Both the position numbers and the translations under genes were made by a program. A model generated the notes under the pieces. The model was not told the origin of the DNA and did not search any database. It saw only the letters and a list, made by a program, of their open reading frames with translations. From Axinella damicornis (Eukaryota > Porifera > Demospongiae > Axinellida > Axinellidae), in contig OZ007514.1 of the NCBI GenBank assembly GCA_963931865.1, positions 3,172,027 through 3,236,026 of the forward strand: a stretch of 64,000 nucleotides of DNA. The letters run 5' to 3'. Position 1 is the first letter of the stretch; the number at the start of each line of letters is the position of its first letter. Below, piece by piece: positions 1 through 10,997 of this stretch.

Positions 1-335
1 GCAATATAGAGCGGCTGCGTTTGACGTCACCGGCCGTAAAACAACCGAAACGTCCTCCGTTATATTCCGTTTCCCTCATAAGACTGCATGGCAAGAAAGC
101 AGTAATTTCTACAGTGATCTCAGAAACGCAAGCCGCTCGGAACTTACGAAGTACTACTGTGTCAACTATCACTATAGCGCAGTTACCATGCCGATTAGAT
201 CGAGCAGCTACGCGACCTCGAGTACAAGTGAGCTACTAGTTTCCGTCCAGCTGCCATTGAACTCCGTGTTGTTTTGCCATGCGGAAGTACTCAGTCACGT
301 GGTTTTGTTACGTCAATGCAGCCGCTCTATATGCT
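1..335. mobile_element. Foldback (inverted-repeat) element at window edge
   Basis: The two ends are inverted copies: the left end contains atagagcggctgc followed by a tgacgt motif, and the right end (about 310-335) contains the complement, gcagccgctctatat. The related block at 19825 lacks this insert and goes straight into the shared sequence that follows position 335. It therefore looks like an insertion into the left copy. No coding capacity is recognised; the left terminus may extend beyond the window. Confidence 0.55.
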
Positions 336-1420
336 AATACAAAAAAATCTCTCCAAATCTCAGAAACGGTACACTTATAAGCCTTTATAACCACATACCA
401 GTCATCTTCAAGTGTTTTCATGACCAACAAGACTCCTCGCGTCGCGAAAAACCGTCGTGAAAGTAGCACACCAGGTACTCGCAAAACGGGCAAATTGTTT
501 TTCTTTCTTCTTTCTTTCTTCAGACGGGCTAGCTCAGCGTCGCCTCAATCTCCCATGATGGTTTTCGCACGAAACAGCAGCATTTTACACCGAGTAGTGC
601 ACCTGGCCATCGCTTTTTCGCAACCTCCAAGTTTTCACCAGGCGGCTGCAGCTGCCCACTCAATAACTATGGCTTCTTTAGTCACGCCATTTTCTCGTTT
701 GTACGCATGCGCGATCACTTAGCAACGAACGTAATTATTACTCAAGATCGCTGAATTAGAAGTGTCTTTCGCCGTTGTGTTGACAAAATTTCGTACTTCA
801 TAAAACCGAGGTAAATTCTAACTCTGTGCGTATAATTTATGTATGTTACTACCTACTGTGTTCTGTGAGAGGGCTGAATGCCTATCTAAAGACTCAACAA
901 TATATAAATCTTGCTACTTCTGGTATAGCTAATATTATGGTCTTCAGACAGGGATTACTGCCTCACTAATCCATCCAGAAAAGGGTTGACTTGGGTCTGA
1001 TTCTTTAGCCAATGCTTGCTGTCAATACCGGAGTTAATATTGTCCATATACCAAAGCAAGGGCTCCTACTACTTGTGAGGACACCGACTTCTGCTCTGTG
1101 ATGGCAAATTGCATGCGCTGCTGCTAAAAAAAAAGACATAAACAAGTAATAAAAAACATTTGAAAATGTAACAGGATGTAGGGATACCAGAACGGCAAAA
1201 AGTAAGGAAACAAGGTAGGGATGATCGCACAAAACAGTGAAGTATACAATCCCCCTACATATCTTTTTTCATTATACACGTATATGGAAAAAGATCTCTG
1301 TAGGGGGGTTGTATACTTCACTGTTTTGTGCGATCATCCCTACCTTGTTTCCTTACTTTTTGCCGTTCTGGTATCCCTACATCCTGTTACATTTTCAAAT
1401 GTTTTTTATTACTTGTAGGT
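336..1420. repeat. Duplicated non-coding block X (left copy)
   Basis: This roughly 1.1 kb block is repeated, in the same orientation, at about 19825-20865, where it lies inside the NAA38 intron. Small open frames are present on both strands, but they differ between copies mainly by amino-acid-changing substitutions, so I do not call them genes. The block ends exactly with the palindrome at 1141-1418. Confidence 0.7.
1141..1418. mobile_element. Near-perfect 278 bp palindrome (foldback MITE)
   Basis: About 125 bp at the left (starting acaagtaataaaaaacat) is the near-perfect reverse complement of the right arm, with a short AT-rich centre around 1265-1290. The same palindrome occurs at 20591-20862. 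There is no open frame of interest. It behaves like a non-autonomous foldback element. Confidence 0.75.
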
Positions 1421-1571
1421 ATAATAAATGCCAACACAACAACTAACTAAAGCTAGGGTACATAGCTAGACCACAACTAACTAAAAAGCAGGGAACTGCA
1501 TCATTTCCAGAATCTAAAAAGTAGCTGACTAAAAACAAAACTACATACCCGAACATTAACTAAAACACAAT

Positions 1572-4500
1572 CTACTTCTGTTCAGGATCAGCTGCTTCAT
1601 ATCGGTTCATATTCATAGGATACCGCATGTTGGTTCCACTATTCTTCATGTCGTACTTCATTACATAGTACATTTCCCTCCGTACCAAATTTTTCTCTTG
1701 AGGTACCTTTTCGAGCACGACTGCTCGCAAGTCATCGACGGAATGATCTCCAGAGTTAAAGAACTTCACAAGCTTAGTGTTAGCTTCCCCTTTTCTGATG
1801 TTTCTTATGTGCTTTTGGATACGTCTCGAAAGTGGCTGCACTGTCTTTCCAACATACACCAGCTCCCTTGTTTTAGCACTACATAATCCATAGACAACAC
1901 GGGGTGTTTTCGAATCCCATTCACTGCTTGGAGGGAGTTTGATGATTTCGCCTTTTGGAGAAAAAACAATTGTAGATTTTGGTTCGTACCAAAATGGTGG
2001 ACGTTGGTGTGCTTGCTTGCGCTGTTCTTGTATGCGTTGATCTGGATTCCTGTCATGCTGAATCATCTTGGCTACTAGAGCTGCAGCTGCGGCAATGGCT
2101 ATGCGTCTGCCACCCTTACCACCTCCTTTGCCATCACCACTTCCACCACCTCCACCTCTGCCACCTCTTCCACCACCTCCACTGCCACCTCTGCTACTGC
2201 TACTTGTAGCACTGCCCAAGGCAGCATCTCCATGGCCTCCACCACTATGTGACTGGTACACATTATGAAATATGTTCAAATGAGGTTTGTGTGCCGAGGA
2301 TGCTTTAGCAGGATGCTGAGTCATGAGTTTACTACCTAGGCTGATCCCAACACCCTCACCAGATGAATAAGTTCCACCAGCAGGAACAGAACGAGCAGAA
2401 GGAGCTTGGAAATAACTTTTGTCTGACCGGTTCTGGAACGATGCACCACTATGCCGTACAGGCACCGCACGTGCAAGGAAAGGAAGCTTAGGAACGCTTC
2501 CATGTTTGATATCAGGTGCAATCAGCACCCCACCATAGCACATTCTAACACAATCCGTGTTCTCTTCTTTGAGCAAAGCTGCTGGCACCCACTTGCAAGG
2601 GTTTTTGTCTGGTTGGGGAGAAGATGCTGTTATACTGTTGACTTTTCGCTGGAAAGCATGGTATTTCTGCCGATGAAATTCGACCTCTTGTCTCTTAACA
2701 TCTTCATGAGTGGGCAGTGGGAGGGCAGAGCAGATCAAGTTTCTTAGTTCGGTAGTTGCAGTTGAGCTCCTGGTAGAAAGCCATCGGAAAACCAAAGTTC
2801 GTAACTTGCTTCTTGATATTCTGTGTTCACACAGCTGCATAAGTCCATCAACAACTTGTGACAAAACATTGTCATCTTTGGTACGAAGTGCTTTAAGAGC
2901 GTAGGGTTCAACATTAGAGTAGGAGGCCTGACTTCGAACATGATAAGGTAATTCATTCATCAAAGTCCGTGTGAGAGAAGACACTTCACTCCAATCATCA
3001 GCTGCAGGCCAGGTACCAATATCTCGACCAAGTTTGCTTAGGATTTCACTAATTTGGGTTTGATGGTGCTGACGTGCATTTTGCTGAATTTCTGTGAGTA
3101 GCCTTCTGGGAACCTCAACTCCAATGCCGTTTGCTTTGTTCTTCATGTCATCCATCAAACCTCTTAGAATTATACCAAGTAGCTGCAGTTTGGCTAATTC
3201 ACGGAGACGAGCAAACATGGGGAAATGGAGTCCAAGCTCATCGTAGTGAACAGTAAGATCATCCGCAAATTTGGCCTCTGGACTGTCTGGGTCAGTTTCA
3301 TTTTCAGTGTCTTGAAGCTTTCCATCTGGGCCAGGAAGTAATGGATGGCTACAAATCTTCATCTTGAGATCACTGAGTCGAAATTCAAGCTTTGAGCCAT
3401 CCTGGTTATCATCGTACACCAACTGTTCAGCTTGTATCCAGAACCGGTTGATGTTGGAAAGAGTATTGCCTCGTTCTGCTACAGGCTTCACTGCCTCTTG
3501 AAGATGCGGTGGCAGATTCTTTGTCAAACCCTCTTTGCAAGGTCGCTGGTTGAATGGTGGTTTCGCAGACACTTCCGCTCCAACACTGAAAGATTTAAGA
3601 AGGTAGTCAGTTTCAAACATAGTATGAAGCAATGGAGTTTTCTGGAGTTTCTCAGTCTTGTACCGAAATTGCTGGAAGGGATGAAAACGTTGATTTTCAT
3701 TGGGAGGATCAAGACTGAAAAAAATCGGATACACCTCAGTTGCATCCAGTTGAAGAACAGTCTGGACATCTTCCATCGAGAACAAGCCAACCTTCCCTTT
3801 TGAACTGTTGGCTGGGATTGCAATTATCTCAATGGATGGATGATCTGAATCCAAATTAAAGGCAAATCCCTTCAGCTCCGCAAATTCCATGTGCATTCCA
3901 AGATATGGCTGTTGGATCAGCCATCCATCACTGTCACGAGGGCTTAGGGGAGATTTCATGCGATTAGCTACATCGTTCCATGTCCATCCCCTCTCACGAA
4001 GCATCTCTTCCATTGCTCGAGCACGAGCACCATCGGGGTCTTCAAGGGGGCAGGTGTAGCGAAGATCATTCTCATAAAGCTGATACAGCAATTCTGGGGG
4101 AGTCATTGGCCACTTGTCTCTGCTGACATCCTGCAAACCAAGCAAGAAATCCTTATGAAATTGACCACTTTTGATGCTGATCAAAACAGCTTCGGACAGT
4201 GGTACAGAAGGAAAGTGCCAGACGGGGCAGAATCGACAATTGTAGGTCATTAATTCAAGCAAATTGGTAACCAGTTCAACATCTTGTTTAGTCCCAAAAC
4301 GTTCGGTGACTGCAAGCTGCATTGTTTGCATAGCAATACCCAAACAGAGGCGGGATACATACAGCTGCATGCCAGGGTGAAGACGAAGGTGGGCTACTAC
4401 GAGTGAGTTATACAAGCACCTCACAATCAACTGTTTGGTGGCATATATTTCAGATAAGGAAAGTTTGGAGGATGAACTCTGCAGTTGCTTCAAGAGCCAC

Positions 4501-7500
4501 ATGGCTGCATTCAGAAAGCATAAAGCTACCTCAGCAGGATGGGAACATGCAGGAACATAATCAATGTATGACATGGCGGCGTCCTTGGCATCCCATTCAC
4601 CTTTATCAACCTGAGAAATTACGGCCTTTTCAAACTTCACATGACCTTTAATGTTCAATCCAGTGACAGTTAGCTCTGGCCAGTTGCGATTAAATGGTGG
4701 TGTCGTCTCATGCTTCTGAGGGAAAAGTGACCCAAACCTGCCTCCAAGGACAGTGCTGCTAAGCAAGCACTCACCTCTCAAGGCTTCCTTGAATGAGTCA
4801 GGCGGGAAGAGCAAGGAAGGATCTTTAATTAGGAGACTAACAAGCACATCAGCTACTGCCTCTCTTAACCACTCATCATGGTGGCTACCGTACGCTGCCT
4901 CCTCTATGTCAGCTAGGCCATCTGAAACTCTCTTCTTTAAGATCTTGGTAAGTCCACGGAAGAAGATGAGAGCACATCGATCTGCATCAAGCATCCGATC
5001 GAGGAAGCCATTTTTGGGTGCTAGGAAATGCTCTAGAGCAAGTACAGTCATGTTTTCCAGGTGTGGAAGGAAGCTACTGCTGATGGCACTGTCCTCATCC
5101 AACACTAACGCTAGAAGGTCTTCACACTCTCTTTTCTGCCATAAATCTTCCATTTGGGAGCAGAGATGCTGAACTTCAAGCTCATGGATACGTTCCTGTT
5201 GCTCTCTCAGTAAATGCAAGGAATCGTTTGTGTCCCTTTTGAGCATAGTGCAGCTTGGGATCTCAATAGAGCCGCTATCTAAACAACTGGCCAGCTCAAA
5301 CGCTAGGTTGCAGCTGTGTTTTGCTGCGAGGAGAAAATTCCATTGGATTTCAGGGTCATCATTAGTTTCGTCTGCCATGCTTTTGAATATCTGTGCTGAA
5401 AGAACATACGCACCAAGGATTTCCCTGGTATCTTCTGAATGCTGCAATACAGTAGCTACAAAAGGCATTGCGAGCTCTGGCAAGCCATTACGAAATAGGC
5501 CTTGGGCTACCCTGATAATGGGCTTAGTGATAGAATGATCACCGAGACACAAAGCAATATTCAAGCAGCCCATTGCTGCCTTGGCAGACTTGACTGTCCC
5601 AACTTCAATAAGGCGAAGACTGGACTTTGTCCAATCTTCAATATCCTGTTGTGTGAACCGTTGGAGACAAGTTGAACAAATAGGCTCAGCTTTGTTAATC
5701 TGAAGTCTTGGCAGCACAACTTGCTTTGGAGGGCAATCCTTACAAAACTGTGATTTGCAGTGATAGCAAGTGTGCTTTGCCTTGCGGAAGAAGTTTAGTT
5801 TCTTAGCACAGCCACTGCAAGTGCTTTGTGCTTGAATTTCAGGGCTAGGTTGCTGTACAGCAACATAAGGCACATAGTTGACCAGATCACTCAGGATTTT
5901 GTCTCGACGAAGACTTGTTTGCTCACTTGATGTAGTAAAGAAAGAATGAAAATGCTGAAGCGACGTGTCAGGCACGTTTGAAAAGTTCAAAATGGGAACT
6001 TGACCATCAACTTCTGGCAGGGTTTCTCTGGTGCCAAGTGTTTTGGTCATTTGGAGGATATCGTGCAACTCTTTGCTTTGCACATCAACCAATGTGCTCA
6101 ACTCTGGATTATCCAAACTACTGTTCATTTCATCAAGCACCTCGTTCAGAGGGGATTGTGATGCCTGGATTTTAGAAGCAGCTGGTGTAGCACTTCGTGT
6201 AAGGCTATGGCCTGTAAACGGTAAAGCAGGAAGCTGTTTGGGATTATCGCCAAGATCTCTTCGAAGAACGACATGGAAATTCTGAAGGTTGCGAATGAAC
6301 CCTGCTTCAAATGAGATTTTAGCATTGTTGAAATACTGTAAGAATTGCAATGATAGACGTGGACCTGCACATGTAAATGTAGAGAACATGATCCGGATCA
6401 TACGGCGCATCCAATTGCTACCATGATGCCACAACACACTACAAAAGATGCCCTATAGTTACAACAGAGAGTGCATGTTAGTCTAGTTCTAGCCTCGTTC
6501 CCAGGTGCTCAGTAGGGGGAGAAGAGACTGTCTGTTTGAACATGCGCGAGCATTTCCGTTATGTTCTCCGTAAAATTCATCAAGATACGTAAGCTGAAAT
6601 AACACGGATAAATATTCGGTAAATATATGACTGCACCATTATGCAGAGCCACAGTTTCCAATTCTGTGGATGGCTATACGCCGCTTCTGCCTTTCTGAAG
6701 TGAACGCGAGGCATGATACAAACAGTATGACCCCATAGAAAATTCGACTTGGCCATGTGTGCCCATACAAATACATTCTTGCCATTTATGTATACGTGCT
6801 GTATAATTGCTGTCATTCTTCAGCACCATTCCGGCCTGGCTTCTGACCTCACCAAGGGTGTACGACACGGCTTAGTTGAACACAGCTGCGTCTTAATTAT
6901 AAATGCTGCTGTCTACCACAACACCAGATGAGGTATTTGTATACAGGATATCATGCTATACCAGTATATCCTCCAGCTCAGTCATAGCTAGCTACTGATG
7001 GATGGACGTTTTGTCGATGACCTGCTTGACCTCATTAACAGATTCTATGTCATCAATCCACAGCCATAACCTTGTTCCCAGGCCGTCTCCGGACCCCACT
7101 CTATTTTTAGCTGCATACGTCACCTTCGAACCACCTGACATTATGACTGGATCTTACTTGTTGGCAATGTCAGAGTAAGTCACTGCAGTGACTTGCTCTA
7201 TACAACTCACAACTGCAAGCAAGGCATGGGATGACAAATGTATTGTTACTTCAACAATGTAGGTTCCACAGTCCACTGTGGAAACTACATTGTTGAAGTA
7301 ACAATACATTTGTCATCCCATGCCTTGCTTGCAGTTGTGAGTTGTAGAGCAAGTCACTGCATGCACACTGTGGAAACTACATTGTTGAAGTAACAATACA
7401 TTTGTCATCCCATGCCTTGCTTGCAGTTGTGAGTAGTAGAGCAAGTCACTCACTGTGAAACCTACATTGTTGAAGTAACAATACATTTGTCATCCCATGC

Positions 7501-8959
7501 CTTGCTTGCAGTTGTGAGTTGTAGAGCAAGTCACATGCTGGTCAGCTTTGGCTGGACCACTTTTCCGCCGAGTTAACTGAGTAGAGCTATTTTTACGTAT
7601 AACGTGCATCGAGGTGACACAATTTTATGTAACATGGATATATAGCTATAGGTTGTTGATCCACAGAAGTCTCCTTGCAGTTGGTAGCCAAGCATTTTTG
7701 TCTGGCCTGCTGCTATGAAAGTTGCTTGGTGGTAGCTAGCTTCCTATACTGGAAGGCCTTTGAATGTTGGAGAGACATATCCGCTTTCGAGTTGTGTGCC
7801 AAAGTCATAGCCTCGTTCCCAGGCTCCCCTCTGTGCGCGTGTCGGTGCATGCAGGGGGAGGAGCCTGGAAATGAGGCCATGAAAGGATCAGCTATGCCGT
7901 TCGCAATGAACTCACTCACCCACCCTAGCTTCATTACGTGCAAGAGCATTACACAGCTAGTCAACTAGCGTGATAGCCTCGTCCCATGCAGGTATGTTTG
8001 ACAATAGCTATAGTATCTTTTGTGGAAGTTACAGCGCAGCAACAGGCTGCTTCTGTATTAAGCACACAAAATGGCACGGGAATGTTTTAAATCATAGATA
8101 GCTAAAGGAGTGAAAGCATGCATTGCAAAAAGGAAAGAGTTGATTGGTTACAACCTCATGAGAAAAGAAATTCAATGTGAGCTGATACTTACTTCACTTA
8201 ATGCCCACTAACAAGCACTGAATTCTTCGAATTAGCATGGGAAGGATAGTCATGTGACTGTAAGTAGTAATATTACTGTCCAAGTGAAACATAGCCTATG
8301 AATACACCATAACTATACCTTGACGTCAAACAGTAACCATGGTTTGACCAATGGGATTTTTAGTTAACGTTAACACATGCAGGCTCAGTCTCTTGAAGCT
8401 ATCAAACAGCTTAACTATGTAAGTTGACATGTCCACACAACAATGGTTGACCACCAACACTATGCAAAGCGTCCACAGTTGTGGCAGTCCTGATGGTATT
8501 CAAACAATTTCAGCATTGTAGTGTGTGCACCCTGGAATATCATGCATGAAAGTTCTATATCATAGGCTGTGCATGGGCAGAATGTTACTTGTAGTGTCAT
8601 AGCAAAAAGATAGAAGTTGAACATTTATAGCTATAGTGCTTACCTCCTGGGAGGTACCCAGCTGGATCAATCACTGCTTGTCCTTTGTCCACAAGCTTTT
8701 CATCGTAATCCTCTCTCTTTGTGCTGCTTAGGAGGACTGACTTGGCATCATTTAATTTCTTCATCCATTCTTCAGACGCATCGTTTCCAGTCTTGTCGGG
8801 ATGATAAACACGTGCCTTCTGTCTGTAAGCTTTGAGAATTTCATTGTCTGTAGCACCGTGGCGAACACCAAGAATCTGGTAATGAGTGAGCCTGGACGGG
8901 TCCACTGTTCGTGCAAATGAGTCAGAGCCAGGTATTTGATATTCAAAGTTCGATGCCAT
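1572..8959 (-). CDS. J domain / FYVE-like / GIY-YIG multidomain protein, copy 1 (two exons)
   Basis: Exon 1 is 8959..8644 and exon 2 is 6364..1572. The donor (AG then GTAAGC) and acceptor (TTTACATGTGCAG) leave matching phases (1 nt plus 2 nt make Gly106), giving about 1702 residues. Exon 1 is a J domain with an intact HPD motif (YHPDKTG), so it should be able to stimulate Hsp70. Residues about 288-343 hold four CxxC pairs in a FYVE-type zinc cross-brace; the basic R/KHHCR motif is degenerate (KHTCYHC), so lipid binding is uncertain. A long mostly helical region of unknown family follows. A Gly/Arg/Ser-rich linker precedes residues about 1594-1702, which match GIY-YIG nuclease folds (VVY, YVGKT, then Arg, His, the Glu in RREMYY and an Asn near the end). 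The ATG of exon 2 at 6437 is intronic and is not used in this model. The function of the whole protein is unknown. Confidence 0.8.
7165..7540. mobile_element. Foldback element with one inverted and three direct arms
   Basis: An arm of about 85 bp (containing tgacaaatgtattgtta) is present once in one orientation at about 7200-7265. It is present three times in the opposite orientation at about 7275-7350, 7370-7440 and 7455-7535. The copy 2 intron near 16950 has the flanking sequences (ttggcaatgtcagag and tggctggaccactttt) without this insert. Confidence 0.7.
7808..7879. mobile_element. TAGCCTCG hairpin element
   Basis: The left end TAGCCTCGTTCCCAGGCTCC is mirrored by an imperfect right end (ggagcctggaaatgaggcca). 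The target duplication is no longer clear, so this is an older copy of the window's dominant hairpin family. Confidence 0.7.
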
Positions 8960-9582
8960 TTTGCAGCTAGCTACATAGCTATCAGCTAACCCAGATTCAG
9001 TTTGGAGCTGAAGCTGGCTGAAAGTAGCTATCCGTGGGAACTGAACGGGACCTACGTAGCCACCAAATCAATTCTCTTGCACTGTAACAGAAGATAATAG
9101 ACCAAGTTAGTTCCCTAGCAAAATATTATCTTATGCAAATCACTGACTTCTTATGCGAGGCATGTATTGCATGTAGCTATGTCTAGTTATGTAGCTATAT
9201 TATATACAAACCACTCATAATAACTAGTTATATAGATGCTTGAGACTCACATGTATCAACAGCTACAGAAGCAAAGATGAACTTTCTCTTGCTCAGTGGC
9301 ACTGACTGGCAATCTAGCTTGTGCTAGCTTGTGCTGAGCAAGGGTATTTATGAGTCATGAAATGAGAATCATTGGCTTGAACTATTCAAGCTAACAATAG
9401 CTAGCACAACTGTACTGAGTGTACTCCTGGATTGGAGTACCCAAATTTAATTACATACTATGTTTATTTGGGATATTTCTATATACTGACGTCATTATTA
9501 ACAGTATTATTTTCCCCTTGGGAGGGCAGACACTATATAGCTGGCTGATCGAAAGGCATGAAAGGCCATCATAATTTCCTAC

Positions 9583-9994
9583 TGACAATCTGAAGAGATT
9601 CCGGTTGAGCAACATGTGTCCGAGGTGATTCTGGTTGGGCAACATAATTATGTCTCAGGAGATTCCAGTTGAGTAAGATCACCAATATGCATCTGAAGAG
9701 ATTCTGGGGGAGTGAGATTGGTATGCATCTGATGAGATTCTGATTCTGGCTGAGTCGGATCAGGTGGTGTATCTTGTGGTAAAGCGAGATCAGTGAGTGT
9801 CTACAATGATTCAAGTTCTAATGGACTGGGATCAGCATCTGTCGGAGATGATTCCTGATCTGGTGGTGCTCGAGGTGATTCTGAGATGAAACCTTTGCTA
9901 TCGCTATGGATACAACATGGTCCCCTGGGACTATTGCCAGCCCCAGAGTCCTCGGCTGTCTCATGTGTCCCCGAGGGTTGGACTCAAATGTCCG
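9583..9994 (-). pseudogene. Duplicated terminal exon of NAA38, broken
   Basis: The sequence matches exon 2 of NAA38 at 18980-19713, including the acceptor (TTGGCAG) and the conserved RTLGLAIVPGDHVVSIAIAK stretch. A one-base insertion near the exon start changes the entry phase. A one-base loss just after AIAK shifts the frame and ends the protein early. The repeat-coding part is shorter than in the intact copy, and no first exon with an LSM fold exists beside it. It lies downstream of the copy 2 multidomain gene on the same strand. I interpret it as a by-product of the tandem duplication. Confidence 0.75.
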
Positions 9995-10039
9995 CTGCCA
10001 AAATGGAGAAGATTTTATAAAGTAATACAGTGAATGCAC

Positions 10040-10800
10040 ATGTGACAGTCCCGGTAGAAATCGGAGATTATTCCACCTTGGACAAATGAGACAAGGGATC
10101 CATCTTCCTGCTACTTTTTGTTTCTAGCTGCTGTAGAATAGGCGCTAGAAAGCGTTGAATATTAAAATTTATGATCGCATTTATCTCAATAATTGCATTC
10201 CGGAATAATCTTATCGTGGAGAATTGTAGCTGACTACACTAGCTATATATCTGTTATGTGCACAAACCTCTCTATAGTCATGTTCCCAGACCCTCATACA
10301 AAAGAGGGCCGGTCTGGGCACGAGACTAAAACCTCTCTCACCATCATAGGCCGCTTTGGTGCCATAGAAATAATACTTTAAATTAACGCCTAATTAGTTA
10401 CTTGCATGCCAATAACGTCAAAGCTTTCATGGGACTCTGGATCCCTGATTACAATCTGCATGGCTTCTAAGGACACCTATAGACATGTAGCTGACGTCAT
10501 TACTATAGGTTAAATTTGTTAATCTTTAATTTTCTCCATGCAAGTATGCATGATGCTGTGCGATACAGTATTTGCATTGGAATGACTGGCACTCCAGTAG
10601 TGAGAACAGGAGAGCCTCCAGCTGCAGATCCATGACATGATGATGCATGGCATTTGCAAACAACACACCGGAGTGTTGCTACAATTATACATGCCTTCGA
10701 GATTGAACACTAAAATCTATATACATGCATGTAGAATACAAGAGCAATACTCAAACAGAAAAGTACATTCTCCACTGATATAGACTAGTAGCTAGCTATA
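10040..10800. other. Junction between duplicated units, no gene seen
   Basis: This stretch separates the two units and replaces block X, which would be expected here by comparison with 19825-20865. It is AT-rich, has only short open frames and shows no recognisable family. Homology between units resumes at about 10805 with the 3' flank of the copy 2 multidomain gene (compare about 1425). Confidence 0.5.
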
Positions 10801-10997
10801 ACTAAAATAAATGCCAACGCTACTGAAAGGGTAGATAATCAGACCACACCTAACTAAAAAGCTGGGAACTGCATCACATTTCCGGAATCTAAACAGTAGC
10901 TATTAAAAAGTAAAACCCTCAACTAAAAACAACACTGCAAAAGGTTCTAAAGCACTATTTCTATATCTACATACCTGAACATTAACTAAAATACAAT

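Larger units (their letters stand above)
6365..8643 (-). other. Intron of copy 1 multidomain gene, repeat-filled
   Basis: It contains a partial hairpin end (6490), lineage-specific insertions at about 6500-6940, a foldback element (about 7165-7540), a TAGCCTCG hairpin (7808-7879) and otherwise AT-rich unique sequence that aligns to the copy 2 intron at 15935-17891. I see no additional exon. Confidence 0.6.

Noticed and set aside
308..722. Overlapping open frames on both strands of block X, conserved in part at 19791-19985
   Set aside because: The copies differ mostly by amino-acid-changing substitutions, the frames are short and neither strand shows a known family.
6365..6437. ATG at 6437 as the start of a stand-alone 1621-residue protein
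   Set aside because: Homology between the two gene copies begins exactly at the acceptor (6364/15934), the upstream codons differ, and the J exon joins in phase.
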